A stretch of 64,000 nucleotides of DNA from Amoebidium appalachense (taxonomy: Eukaryota; Ichthyosporea). The stretch is from contig CAVNZM010000010.1 in NCBI GenBank assembly GCA_963693365.1, positions 2,108,001 to 2,172,000 on the forward strand, read 5' to 3'. The notes under the pieces were generated by a model. It ran no database searches, had not been told where the DNA came from, and saw only the letters and a program-made list of their open reading frames with translations. A program made the translations under genes and the position numbers. The number at the start of each line of letters is the position of its first letter. The first letter of the stretch is position 1. Positions 16,470 through 51,795 of the stretch are shown piece after piece.

Positions 16470-17276
16470 CGGCGACGGAGGGCGTGTGGGTGTGCGTGAC
16501 TGTGTGGGTACGCTTGTAGGTGCTCGTGTCTGTAAAGTGCGCCCGCGTGTGTATGTCTGTCTGTCTGTCTGCTCTCTTGCATGTGGTTTCTGTGTGTAAC
16601 CTTGCATGGTTACGTGAGCGTACGTGCAGGAGCGTATGCCTGGACATTTGCACACCCTGGGCACTGTTATTGCGGCCGCAGCTGTGTCCCTGTGTGCCTC
16701 TGTGCAGAGTGTGTGTACGTGCTTCTATGCATGTTCTTTGTGTGTGCTTTAATTGCCGAACATCTGTCGAGAATGTGTGCTTCGTACTCTCTAACACATT
16801 CTGACCTTCCCCCCCCCCAACACACACGCACACATACGCACGCACGGACGCATGCACGCACGCACGCGCACAGACATACACACACACTGTGCAGAGTGTG
16901 TGTACGTGCTTCTATGCATGTTCTTTGTGTGTGCTTTAATTGCCGAACATCTGTCGAGAATGTGTGCTTCGTACTCTCTAACACATTCTGACCTCCCCCC
17001 CCCCCCAACACACACGCACACATACGCACGCACGGACGCATGCACGCACGCACGCGCACAGACATACACACACACACGCGCGCGCGCGCGTGCACACACA
17101 CACACACACACAATAGGCGGTCATGCACAGTGTTCATCAACAATGAGCAACACTGTGTGTTGGACGGTGGGTCATGGAGCCCCCCTGTGTGCGAGCACAC
17201 GGAGCAGGACTTGGTCAGGAAAATTTGCTCCTTGATGAAAAACCCCCCTGAAGCGTGCAAGCCAAAGACACGGTAG
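11956..17276 (+). CDS. GILT-like thiol reductase (gamma-interferon-inducible lysosomal thiol reductase family)
   Basis: Exons 11956-12059, 12381-12598 (acceptor could be 12408), 13126-13241, 13913-13991, 16008-16161 and 17117-17276 (TAG) join in phase to 276 residues. GILT reduces disulfides of proteins in lysosomes. Residues 13-29 are a hydrophobic signal or anchor ([16 protein letters not shown]). The thioredoxin-like active region reads [16 protein letters not shown], with C106 and C112 rather than the mammalian C-x-x-C. The GILT signature C-x-H-G-x-x-E-C is CPHGEQEC, spliced across 13241/13913. The domain continues [19 protein letters not shown], and the last exon gives [13 protein letters not shown] and [13 protein letters not shown]. 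Introns are dominated by C/G runs, (GT)n/(CA)n and family B copies. Family call is strong; which GILT subgroup is not settled. Confidence 0.88.
12612..12692 (+). repeat. C run, T run, G run in tandem
   Basis: Just after the donor of GILT exon 2: about 17 C, 7 T, then G with few breaks to 12692. The C and G arms can pair around a T loop right beside the 5' splice site. Confidence 0.8.
13242..13912 (+). repeat. GILT intron 3, T/G runs with (GT)n then (CA)n
   Basis: Contains T and G runs, (GT)n at 13456-13535 and (CA)n at 13851-13911 that runs straight into the acceptor of exon 4. A T-to-G junction at 13536-13577 resembles the reverse complement of a C/A element tail, but no element body is attached. 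Confidence 0.8.
14122..14388 (+). mobile_element. Family B element with head (variant C), poly-C tail
   Basis: Starts near gtaacttaccctggtcgcct, has gacgggtgacc, cagagttgggtttcg, gggtcgaaactcgggtactg, gatgacgtgggcc, gggctctgctta, then tgtacttcgtgctttac and cgcattcatc before the C run. Its closest relative is 15147-15391. Confidence 0.85.
14895..14999 (+). mobile_element. Family B element, 5'-truncated
   Basis: Only the 3' body remains: gcaatctccattgtgttgtt, tgtacttcctactctgtaac, acacatcctaa, then about 20 C. In GILT intron 4 (13992-16007). Confidence 0.75.
15147..15391 (+). mobile_element. Family B element with head (variant C)
   Basis: Begins gcataagcaaccctgctcg and carries all head stems, then tgtacttcgtgctttttgac and gcattcaaa with only six C before the next element starts. 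Confidence 0.88.
15392..15753 (+). mobile_element. Family B element, full length with C/AAC/A tail
   Basis: Abuts the previous copy. Head stems include CGTCTT...AAGACG and GTCTGAGTT...AACTCAGAC. The body ends gcgtacttcgtactgtgttc, gcattcaaa, then about 25 C, seven to eight AAC units and about 33 A. The best example of the complete 3' end. Confidence 0.88.
16358..16413 (+). pseudogene. Decayed copy of the 3' end of GILT exon 5
   Basis: Matches 16106-16161 with scattered changes ([13 protein letters not shown] against [13 protein letters not shown]). The copy reads gcaagtgt where the true exon has the donor ctgtaagt, so the splice site is broken. Lies in the next intron, about 250 bases downstream of the source. 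Confidence 0.85.
16700..17074 (+). repeat. 187-bp tandem duplication, two units, each with a truncated family B end
   Basis: Units 16700-16886 and 16887-17074 are almost identical. Each holds gccgaacatctgtcgagaat, tgtgcttcgtactctctaac, acacattctgacc, a short C run and a CA-rich stretch. Lies in GILT intron 5, which also has GT-rich DNA after its donor and (CA)n before its acceptor. Confidence 0.92.
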
Positions 17277-17335
17277 CCTGTCTGAGGATTCTGAAATTTT
17301 GGGGTTTTTTCCAACGCCTGTGTGTCCTTTCACCA

Positions 17336-17372
<37 letters not shown>

Positions 17373-17741
17373 CTCCTTGCCTTTCTGCTTTTGTTATTTT
17401 TCTGTTTTGTTTTGGAAAGGTAAATGTTAGACCTCTTTTTGTGTATGATATGTAGTGCATTTGTGGATTCTTAGGCGAATGTCAAGCTATGAGTTTTAGA
17501 GTTTTTTTTAAGTTTTTTTTCCTGGCTGAAGGGCCCAAACAGTCACACTCCTGCTCAGTCACGCGGATGTGTCCAGGCACGCACGTGCAAACACACTCAC
17601 ACACATACGCGCACGCACACGCACAAGCACGGACACCACGCAACACACACACACACACACGCTAACACATTCACATACACCTTGTGGATCGCATCACAGT
17701 GTGGTTTTGGCGCCACTGTGTACACACCAACACACACACAC

Positions 17742-17823
<82 letters not shown>

Positions 17824-18361
17824 GACCTCCCTTCGCGGAATGAGAGTATCGAATATCATCTGTATGTATTCTACGAACAAACCTTATACTCCAGAAAATT
17901 TTCTCCTTGTGTCAAACATCGTGTGCACATGTGTGTTTTCATGCAGGCTCTTTAACATATCTGGCACGTTTTGTTCACGAGACATGTACAAGCATGTAGG
18001 TACAGTGGTATTGTATGCTTCAGATCGCTACACGACAAAAGCTATACATGTACATATGCTTTTTCAGCCCTCGTATGAGATATTATAAATGATTTAGTTG
18101 AGCCAATATCTGTTGATTCAGTGAATTTCGATATCCTTGTCCGATCGAAGGAAAGAACTTGTGTGGAGTTATTTCAACACCTAAAGCCCCCCCCCCCCCC
18201 CCCCCCATTCCAACGCGCACACACACACACACACACACAGACACACACAGCTTATTATGCATAATTTTTATGTGTGCTTTGCACTTGGCATTGCGTTTGT
18301 GATTTATGACGTGTTGTTCATGCATGAACGCGTACTTCGTGCTCCATATTAAACAATCTTT

Positions 18362-18398
<37 letters not shown>

Positions 18399-18557
18399 GC
18401 CCCACCAAAAAAAAAGAAAAGAGAAAAAAACACCCACGACCAACCACCCCCATGTGATTCCAATAGCCCTGTGCCGGGTTTTTTCTCTGATAAATTTTTT
18501 TACGCAAAATATGCATAGGGCAACAGAACACACGTGGCAGTGCCCGTGCACAGTCAA

Positions 18558-18605
<48 letters not shown>

Positions 18606-19171
18606 ACCACCACCACCACCACCACCACCACCACCACCACCACCACCACACACACACACAACACACAGACAGACACGCACCCAGTGGCGCACACACACAC
18701 ACACACACACACACACTCATACGCACATGCACATGCACACACGCACACACACATGCACATGCACACGCACACGCACACGCATGCACAAGACAAACCGGAG
18801 CGATCACACCATCGCACACATGCACATATAGACATATACATAGTTTCTGACCAGGTGTAACAAAACATAACTGTTCAGCACCTTTTGTCGTCTATATTTT
18901 GTGACAGTGATACACAGCAGGAAACCGCTCCCGAACTTTGTGCCCACACATTCATACACACCAAGAAGAGAAACATCCCCATATGCATAATAAAATTTTG
19001 TGACTGCATCAACATAATCGTATAATCGCATACATACACTCCCGCGATATACAACATATGAGAGTGCACGTGCAAATATTTCCATTGTACCAATGTGACC
19101 GAAATAATCAATTATCTCTCACGTGGTTATCAACTACCAATAAGAGCACGACAAGCGTGATTTTGAGCCAA
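17277..19171. other. Intergenic region between convergent GILT and SORD
   Basis: Holds C runs (17337-17370, 18363-18396), a (CA)n tract at 17742-17820, a C run plus CCA repeats at 18560-18648 and a truncated family B copy. From 17840 to 18110 and 18850 to 19170 the sequence is unique and A/T-rich, probably 3' UTR and flank. No exon recognised. Confidence 0.6.
18248..18396 (+). mobile_element. Family B element, 5'-truncated, poly-C tail followed by short A run
   Basis: Reads ttattatgcataattttta, gcgtacttcgtgctccatat, taaacaatctttac, then about 33 C and, after gggccccacc, an A-rich stretch. Confidence 0.7.
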
Positions 19172-29750
<10,579 letters not shown>

Positions 29751-30328
29751 TTTCTTGTATAGTAACGTTTGATAAAAGGTTTATCGACAAGAACTCAGTA
29801 CACTATTGTCGAAATATCAAAACACGCCCTTTGAATTCAATAACTTACTGCAAAGAAATAGGCCTACTCTCTTTAAACGAAAAAGGGATCCGGAAGGAAG
29901 AAAAAGGTTGGGGGTTTACACACTTCTTATTGCGTGGACACTTGTAAACAAGGTTTTGGTTGCCAGGTGAACGTTGAAACTCGGAAAATTGAAAACACAA
30001 CTTGTGAGCCACCAGGCACTGATTGGCTATGGTTTAACCATATTTGGCTAATTTTTGGCCCGTTTATGGTATTAGATAAGATGACTCGATTCTATTGGTT
30101 CATTTGAAAAACGTAACACAAACGTTGGTGTGCCAGTCTGGCAGTTGTGTGACCACTTCTCGCTATGCAGCTGTCTCTTTGCCAGACGTACGAAACACAG
30201 GAGGGAGCTCGAGAAAGAGAGAAAAAGTACAAAACTAAAATACCGGCATATATGAACACACCTTCATCTTTGATTTCCAGAATTCCTCCTCGCTACCCTT
30301 TATCACCACTTATACCCCAATTGGGCTC
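29751..30328. promoter_or_regulatory. Upstream region of SORD, divergent to the 30.3-33.8 kb + strand cluster
   Basis: Unique A/T-rich sequence free of long homopolymers. Inverted CCAAT motifs (ATTGG) occur near 30021 and 30093. A short open frame from 30165 may be 5' leader of a rightward transcript. Promoter role is inferred. Confidence 0.4.
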
Positions 30329-30880
30329 ATGGTGCACACAGACATGACTGGGACCAAAACCCCGTTTTTCTCATTCACCAAGCATCCTCACGGCTTCCCT
30401 CATGTTCCGTGGCATACACTAGCACTGTTATTCCTAAATTTCTGCCCTATTTTTACTCTTTTTACGTCCACAAGCATTCACTCTCTTTCTTTGCAAAGCG
30501 ACCACCCCGTTTACAATCCCCCTCCGCTCACGCATTCATGGCCCCCACAGTATTCTTCGCACATTGACACAATCCCCCTTATAACCCGCTGGAAAAGTAC
30601 CCTATGTGTTTACTTTCCCACGGCATGCTCTTTGCCAGCTGCCATTCCGCACTCCACAACAACGCCCACTGAAGATGCTACAACATGCATCAATGGTAAA
30701 CGGCTGTGTGAGGCTGGTGCACGTTACATCCGTGTTACGACTTCGGAACTGTCGGCTGCAGGAGACGAAAAGAAGCAAGATGGGTGGTGTGAGAAGGTTT
30801 GCCTACGGGGAGAGAAAGAGTGCACCTGCGAGATGTGCGCCTGTAAAAGTATGGATTTTCAATTGTTGAGTTGTTTGTGA
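30329..30880 (+). CDS. Unrecognised ORF, cysteine-rich C-terminal half
   Basis: 183 codons without repeats. A hydrophobic stretch (LALLLFLNFCPIFTLF) lies near residue 32. The second half is cysteine-rich and charged (TCINGKRLCEAG, GWCEKVCLRGEKECTCEMC), suggesting an extracellular or lumenal module. A GT donor-like site inside (near 30693) means only part may be coding. It could be the first exon of a gene continued by the exons at 32181 and 33154. No family recognised. Confidence 0.35.
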   Translation: MVHTDMTGTKTPFFSFTKHPHGFPHVPWHTLALLFLNFCPIFTLFTSTSIHSLSLQSDHPVYNPPPLTHSWPPQYSSHIDTIPLITRWKSTLCVYFPTACSLPAAIPHSTTTPTEDATTCINGKRLCEAGARYIRVTTSELSAAGDEKKQDGWCEKVCLRGEKECTCEMCACKSMDFQLLSCL

Positions 30881-31131
30881 TGCCGCCCTTTCCGCACTGT
30901 AGATCCTGCATGGTTTGCTCATTGACACCTTTGTGATATCATGCTGGACAATACACGCAACTATAGGAAATTAGGGAATGGACTATTATATTCGAGTTTT
31001 AAGGAGGGGATGAGGTTTGGGTGGAGGGGGGGAAAGGGGGGGGGGGGGGGGACAGAGAGGGTGCTTGTGGGTTTCTGGAACGAGAGTGCATGTGGGTGGG
31101 TGTTGTGTGGATGTGTATGTGTATATGTGTG

Positions 31132-31138
31132 TGTGTGT

Positions 31139-31179
<41 letters not shown>

Positions 31180-31260
31180 GGGGGGGGGGGGGGGGGAGGG
31201 GGAGAGGGGGGGGGGGGGGAGGAGGAGGGGGCTGGGGAGGGGGAGGGGGAGAGAGAGAGA
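31132..31260 (+). repeat. G-run/GGA low-complexity block
   Basis: GT lead-in, then some 80 bases of G with occasional A and a short GA tract. The complement is C/T. A C run plus CCA repeats follows at 31401-31472. Confidence 0.85.
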
Positions 31261-31399
31261 GAGATAGAGGGGAGACGGACTGCATGTATTAGATTGAAAA
31301 AGGGAGTAGGGGCAATACCTGGCTAGAGCCTCGTGCGGTTGCATGTTTTGTTTGCAAAGGGTAGTAAATGGGTAAGGTTGGCAAGATTTTTTTCTTCCC

Positions 31400-31441
<42 letters not shown>

Positions 31442-32180
31442 CCCCCCCACCACCACCACCACCACCACCACCAACACATATGCATCTTCCTCCAGTGGAT
31501 GTGTGGGAACTGGTTTCAAAGGAGGGTGTGAGGGTGAGTGGTGTGTGTGAGCATGCGGGATGGGGAGCGGAGGGGGGAAGGAGGGAAAAGGTAAATGATT
31601 GGGAAAACAGGCATCATCCCGCCCCCCTCCCCCCCCCTCTCCCCGGGGTGTTCCCAGTGTCTTTTCCCTTACTTCGTGTATTTTTCCCTGTTAAGCCACT
31701 GTAGCAATAAATCTGTTGGTATAAATTCCCTCTGCAACAGGCCCTCCCTCCCCTCCTTGTTTAGCTCTCTCTCTCTCTCCCGTTCAAGAAATCCGATCAC
31801 TTTTTAAATATTCCATTTTGGTAATTAGAATAACAACTAGAAAGAACCAGTACTCCAGACCCCCCCCCCCCCCCCCCCCCCCCCCCGCCTTCCCACACCA
31901 CCACCACCAACACCACTTCCCACCTACCCACTCACACATACACATACCTCTCCTACCCCCCTTCTACACCGGCACGACAACCGTCTCCCACAACAAAAAA
32001 TACACTGCATTGCACACACACCATATCTCTCCCTCCCTCTTCCCCCCCTCCCCCCTTCCCCTAACCTCTCCCAACATCATTTGCTTGCCTCCCCTTCCCC
32101 CCCCCCTTCTGCCCCCGCCCCCTTCATTCCCCCTCCCCCCCCCCCCCCCCCCCCCCCCGCCCCGCCTTTCTCCTGCCCAG

Positions 32181-32396
32181 ATCCATCAGACGGGGAGTGC
32201 CCCTCCTCCCTACAGCCTCCACCTTCCATATTAGGCAAGTCGTATCCGATTGGCTGCATTGCGCAACTCTGGGCGATGGCCGGGTGCAACAGCACGTGGC
32301 ACGATGCTGCTTTTGCGCAAAAGGTGCCGCGACCTGATTGGCTGGGATTGGTGGACCTGTTCAAGGAAATGAGGGCGTTCTGTGCACCAAATGAAG
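32181..32396 (+). CDS. Probable internal exon, cysteine/tryptophan module
   Basis: Follows tcctgcccag after a C run and ends at gtgtat (or two bases later at gtattt). The 72 codons include YPIGCIAQLWAMAGCNSTW and DWLGLVDLFKEMRAFC. The C-x3-L-W-x3-G-C pattern followed by a helix and a further Cys resembles a module I associate with extracellular proteins of marine invertebrates and relatives, but I cannot name it. Good codon texture, unlike the repeats around it. Confidence 0.5.
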
Positions 32397-32894
32397 GTGT
32401 ATTTTCCCTTTATTGTATTTGTATACCTTAATAGTTATTATTACTATTATTTTGTGGATTGCCGGGGGAGGGGGTGGTGGAGGGGGGGGGGGGGGGGGGG
32501 GGGGGGGGTGCCCTTCTATTGACCACCTTTTCAATCTTGATGATCTCTGCTCAGCAGTGTTAGACCGATGATTTCCCCGAGTTGCATTAGGTTTTTTAAG
32601 GCTGTTCGCGGGTTCAATGAACGTTTCAAGGGGTTGGGGGGGGGGAAGGGGGGGACATGTCAAGGGAAATGAAGCAAGATGTGTGCGTGTGTGTTGGGGC
32701 AGAGGGGCAGAAGAGGGGGGGGGGGGGGGGGAAGGGGAACGGTTGTTCCCGTGTGTGTGCATGTGTGCACGCACATGTGAAGGCTGTGTTGCATTAAATT
32801 TGTGTGTGTGTATGTGGACATGTGTGTGGGGGGGTGTCAGGTTGGGGGGGTGGGTGGGTGCTTATGATTAGGCAATGTACACAATCACATGCAG

Positions 32895-32987
32895 GTGCCT
32901 GTGCGCCCACTTGGCATTGCAATATTCCTGGTGGTTGGTGTGGTTGGTTTGTTAATTGCTGGCGTCTTGCTGTGCCGTTTGAAGTAG
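32895..32987 (+). CDS. Possible terminal exon encoding a membrane helix
   Basis: After catgcag, 30 codons then TAG: an arginine, a strongly hydrophobic helix (GIAIFLVVGVVGLLIAGVLL) and CRLK, a typical type I membrane tail. It joins 32181-32398 in phase 0 only if the weaker donor gtattt is used. T/G-rich DNA favours V, G and L codons, so chance is possible. Confidence 0.3.
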   Translation: MPVRPLGIAIFLVVGVVGLLIAGVLLCRLK

Positions 32988-33153
32988 ATGTCTGGGTGGT
33001 GACCCCCCCCCCCCCCCCCCCCTTTTTTCAGCCCCCCCCCCCCACACACACACACACAGAGACACACGTACACACACATCCTCCCCCCCAACACCTCCCC
33101 CCCCCCCCCCCCCCTCCCCCCCCTCGGTCCCCTACCTCCCCCCGTGCCAACAG

Positions 33154-33805
33154 ATGTCTTATCAAGACTAAAGAGGGTGTGTGCATTCACACAGGTGCTC
33201 GGGAGGCCCTAAGGATCAATAGAGCCCCCTACCGCAAGACTTTCACGGTGGACGGGAAGGCGCGAAACTTCTACAACACCGGAAATTCGGAAATAAACGG
33301 GTTGAACCCCGGAGACTGGTCCAGGGGGATAGGCAGCCCAACCTTCACAAGAGGCCATATTGACTCCCACGACCCCAAGACAAAGATAAGCAAAGTGGTG
33401 AGTTTATACCAGGCAATGGTCCCCCACCTACCGGAAAAACACAATTACCGGGTTTTCCATCACGATTTCCGCAATGTGACGTATATGGTGGTACAGGCGG
33501 TTCTGATCCAAACCCACGCAGTGTCGCGCCAACAAACTCGAACGGATTCACCGGAATACCTGAAATTCTATACGCCTATGGACTGGCGATCAGATCCCGG
33601 GGGGGAAAATTCGCCAACATCTCTGATCTATGTATTTGGTGCGCCCATGCCAGCGCCTCTGTCGAACAGAAACGCAACGGTGACGGTACGAATTTCGATG
33701 CAAACGAATGAGAAATTTCCGTCGCGTGTGTCTGTGGAAGTTTCTGGATTGGAGGAGAATGTGGATGCAGTGTGCCACGTGAATATGATGGTGACTACCG
33801 AATAG
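33154..33805 (+). CDS. Unrecognised terminal exon, 216 codons
   Basis: Starts after gccaacag in phase 2 and stays open to TAG. It has the base and codon balance of real coding DNA with no low complexity. The product is rich in N, T, V and S with alternating hydrophobics (NVTYMVVQAVLIQTHAV, TVTVRISMQT, RVSVEVSG), suggesting a beta-sandwich. Landmarks are FYNTGNSEINGLNPGDW, RVFHHDF, FYTPMDW and VFGAPMPAPL. The upstream exon supplying two bases was not found: neither 32181-32396 nor 32895 joins cleanly. No family recognised. It could be the end of the same gene as 30329 and 32181, or a separate gene. Confidence 0.6.
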
Positions 33806-47837
<14,032 letters not shown>

Positions 47838-49644
47838 CTTTGCAATGGGGATGGTGCGCAACCACTATGGTGCGCCAACAGGAAAAAACGATGTTCTTCG
47901 GCAGAAGCACTGATGTGGAGGTTTCCTGGCAAAATGATGCAAAACTACACACTATCGAGCCAAGCTCCTACCAAGCAGGAAGAGTGGCTTACGCGCTGAA
48001 AAGAAATAACCAGCCCGCAGTAACACCACTTCTGGAAACCAAGAAGGAAAAAAATGTGCTGGAAAGGATGAGCCAAAGGAGCGGCGACGAGCGCCCCAAG
48101 AAACAAACTGGAAAGAGACCCGCTTGTATGAATTCTTCCTAACAGCAGCGTCGCAAGCTGCTGTATCCACCCACGGCAAAGCGTTCCAGCATCCTTTCTC
48201 GACGCAAACCCCCTAACACCGCGTGGTCCTGCCTCTGCCGGCAGGGCTGGGAGAGGAAGCAGTAGAGCGAAAAAAAGTGGTTGACGGAGCCCCCCCCCAA
48301 AAAAAATGTTGTACGAAACCGTAGAATAACAGGCGTGCAGGTCGCTTAAAAAAACTAATCGGTGCACACTATTTGGTAGCAAAGGGTATACGCGAATGCT
48401 GCTCGTTCAAATTTTTCTCACGTAGACTCTCTCCCCTGTGATGTGCTATACCCAAAGGGTTGTGTAACAACTAGCGAGAAAAAAAAAGGATGCCGAGAAA
48501 AAACTCAACAGATCTTTTCAGCAGCTATATGTATACCAGAACACCTAAAAGCAATGTTTTTGACCTGAGAGAATGACACGTAGAAAAAAACTATATAAAA
48601 AAACGAACTTCGCAAGCAAAAACTGATATGGCTGAAGGCACAAAGCGTTGAAAAACGAGACAGAGCGAATCATCATTCGCCGATCGCGAGGAGGTGACAT
48701 GCCGACAGTCTGCGACCCGACTCGAAAAAGATCTTCGGGTTCGTTTTTGACCTGGTTCGTATTAGCATGACTCAACTGAGCCCTGTGACTGAGCCGCTTC
48801 ACGTAGGGGCTAGAATTTAGAAATGCGGCAAATCTGGAAGTTCTAAATTGTCTTTAGAACGTTCTAAATTGTTCCGGTTCGCACAGGTATGATTTAGATA
48901 ATTTAGAAACAATACATTGTTTCTTGCTCTGTTTAATAAATAAATGTAAAAACTTAACACTGAGACTGTGATAAATGTTTTATAAGCTCATAAATATGCA
49001 TATTAATATTTTATGCAAGGTTTTTATATAAGTATCGCTGAAAACTTCATAACAAAACAGAAGACAGAAACTACAGCATAGCACAGGTATGCAAAAAACT
49101 CCTTTTAGACCAATGATCTTTGGGGCCGGTAGGCTCCTTTCTACTCCACGAGATCAAATAGAAGTAGGGTTCGAAAGATCCGGACGTGGAGGGGGGGAGG
49201 TGAGGGGAGGCCGGGGTAGCTGCGAATATATGCGATTTGATTGGCTAATGGGAGGAGGGTAAACGAAAAAAACGCTTTTGCCCAATCGCTGACACGGATT
49301 TTGAAGAGCAAATAAGTGAGTGTTTATAGCCCCAATAACAAACGGAGAACGGATACCGGGGACAAATACTGTAATTTAAACTTTTGGGGTACAAAATTTG
49401 ACTACTTTGGGGGTCTCTAAATGCGCTTCGAGAATTTTTGCCAATCTCGGTACCGATTGTCTAAATCGTTGCGCTGTTTGCAGCGAGCGCGGCAATGCGT
49501 TTTGGGCAGCTATGGCTCGTTACGACCCAGTAAAACATAACGGTGGCACTCAGTAAACGTACTGAAACAAACCAAGCACACTCCTTTTCAAAAGTACTTC
49601 GCGTAGCCACGTAACGGCGTTGTTGAGTCATTTGCCCACACAAT
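47838..49644. promoter_or_regulatory. Upstream region between divergent G alpha and the 49.6 kb gene
   Basis: Unique, A/T-rich and free of long homopolymers. CCAAT-type motifs occur near 49235 (GATTGGC) and 49283 (CCAATC). 47838-48400 probably holds the G alpha 5' leader; the open frame there on the plus strand (47825-48142) overlaps the G alpha start and is not supported. The left arm of an inverted repeat lies at 48786-48821. Confidence 0.4.
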
Positions 49645-49740
49645 ATGGGTTCCCGCAAGGTTGGTTCTGGTGGTGGAATGAGGACCTGGCAGGTCGTTCT
49701 GCTCCTGTTTGCTGTCGCCCTGGGTGCACAGGTGTGTATA

Positions 49741-49789
<49 letters not shown>

Positions 49790-49876
49790 CCCCACCCCAC
49801 CCCTCTCTTCCTGTCCCAAACGCCCAAAGACTTTCCCCGCACATGTACCTCCTAGTTTCTCGCGACAGGAACCATG

Positions 49877-49922
<46 letters not shown>

Positions 49923-50396
49923 CACACACCCACACACACATGTGCACACTGTGATACACACAGAGACACACACACGCACACACGTGTACACACATGAGCA
50001 CATGCACACACACACGACGTGGATCACAAACACACACACTCTTCAACATTCGTTTTCTCATAACATTTTTGGATTGTACCTGCGCGAGGGCCGGGACCGG
50101 CCCCATCTAGCAGACGGGAGCCCCGCATTCGCCTGTTCAATAAGGTCATTGATTGGTCTAGACAAAATGCAGCCGACCAATCGGAGATCAGTTCAATTTC
50201 TAGATTGGCTCCAGACATCTGGAAGACCCCCCTCCCCCCTCTTCCAGATTGCGACATCTGGAAGAGGGGCATCCAGATTCTAGACCCCGATGGAATGCAT
50301 TAAATTTAAAGCGATCGATCGGAATGGACATTGTTTAACGCTAATTATCTAGATTCCCATTATCTAAATTCTACCCCCCACGTGAAGCGGCTCACT
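48786..50396. repeat. Inverted-repeat-bounded 1.6 kb segment
   Basis: Left arm 48786-48821 (tgactgagccgcttcacgt, then gctagaatttaga) is matched by the reverse complement of 50361-50396 with few changes. The shared core TGAGCCGCTTCACGT is exact. This looks like terminal inverted repeats of a DNA element, but the segment encloses a good signal-peptide exon and no clear target-site duplication was found. Confidence 0.5.
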
Positions 50397-50632
50397 CACT
50401 GACTCACTGATAACTCCCCTAAACGTTCGACTGTAGAGGACTTTACACAGGGTGCTTGTTTTTCTGACTGGCATCTGGGCTGAAGAAACGAAGAAAGCAG
50501 TGATTTATAATGGTGGCTGTTGATGCAAATCAATTTTATGTTGCTAGCAGGCAATTTGTGTCCAGTGCACCACCAACCCAATCCTGCTGGATGCTGCCCA
50601 TCTGATGGTGCTTGGCGAGCAAACCAAGGGAG
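49645..50632 (+). CDS. First two exons of a secreted or membrane protein
   Basis: Exon 1 (49645-49731) codes 29 residues: basic start, then a signal peptide WQVVLLLFAVALGAQ, ending at donor gtgtgt in phase 0. Exon 2 starts at 50551 after ttgctagcag and reads AICVQCTTNPILLDAAHLM then VLGEQTK before a glycine-coding GGT tract; the donor near 50633 is inside that tract and uncertain. The C-x-x-C may be the start of a cysteine-rich lumenal domain. No later exon found before the convergent GET1 gene. Family not recognised. The intron holds a C run at 49742-49786 and CA repeats. Confidence 0.5.
50236..50269 (+). other. Perfect 14-bp hairpin
   Basis: CCCCTCTTCCAGAT, loop TGCGAC, ATCTGGAAGAGGGG. A further ATCTGGAAGA at 50218-50227 can pair with the same left arm, giving two mutually exclusive stems. 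Confidence 0.85.
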
Positions 50633-50673
50633 GTGGTGGTGGTACTGGCGGTGGTGATGGGGGTTGTCTGGGG

Positions 50674-50674
<1 letters not shown>

Positions 50675-50734
<60 letters not shown>
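50675..50734 (+). repeat. G60 homopolymer
   Basis: The longest uninterrupted single-base run I found in the window, continuing as G with rare A to 50776. Confidence 0.95.
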
Positions 50735-50735
<1 letters not shown>

Positions 50736-50776
50736 GGGGCAGGGGGGGAAGGGGGGGGGGGGGGAGGGGGGGGGGG

Positions 50777-51764
50777 AGGAAGACTTCGCTCCCAGAATAC
50801 CATACCGCATGGGAAAAGGGGCCCATTTTTTATGTATAAGCTAATAGGAACATCTGATAAGTAGGCGACACGGACAACGAGGGGGACCTGGGGGCCTAGC
50901 TAAACGGCAAGGGCACTACTGGATAGAAACAAAATATGAAGTTCCGACCTGCAATTGGGGTGCACTTGGCCAGCCCATGCATGGCCAGCAAGCTTGCAGG
51001 TGACTAGTTCGGAAACCTGACCTCGTGAAGTGCTTGGGCCACGGTGATCTCGAGCTGACGTGTCTGTAAACATCAAAACCCACTTGCGTCCGATTGCCAT
51101 GCATCCGGAGTGCATTGAAACTGATCGTGCCTGCGCATGGCATGTACCACTAAATCCCTGGGCATGCCATGAATTATACTTTGTCATGATTTATTTCCCG
51201 AACGTCAAAGAAAAAAACGTTGCCTTTCACCCTGTTAGACGTAACGAGCTTCTCAAGATCTAGATAATGCATAGGCAAATGCCTACCCCGAGCCTATTTT
51301 CCTACTGTGTGAACTGTGACATGTCCACACATACACGTGCACCCTTACGCATGCACTGTGTGCCTGTACAGTCACCTCGCCGGGACTAGCAGCCCTGCCA
51401 GCAACACCAACCCAACAATGACATAAGGCGCTTCTCGCCAGTGAACTGTGCAACACATGGCTACACCTCCATGGCCATTCTTGCAAGTGTGTTGGCAATA
51501 TTGCCCACGGTCCAGCACTGGTGGACTCCCTATCATGTCAACACATTCCTTGCACTAATTTGCACGATTTAGAAGCTTAAACACCATGGTATTTTTAAGT
51601 TTAATTTTCAAACGGCCTGCATAGGTGATGCATATGCGTGCCAAAGAAGACACTTTGGCGCCGTGTACATGCATATGCCCACCGTATGACACGGTTGTAC
51701 AAGCATTGAATATCATTGAAGCACAACTGATAACAAAATTCATTCATCCTTGCCTTTGGGTCCA

Positions 51765-51795
<31 letters not shown>

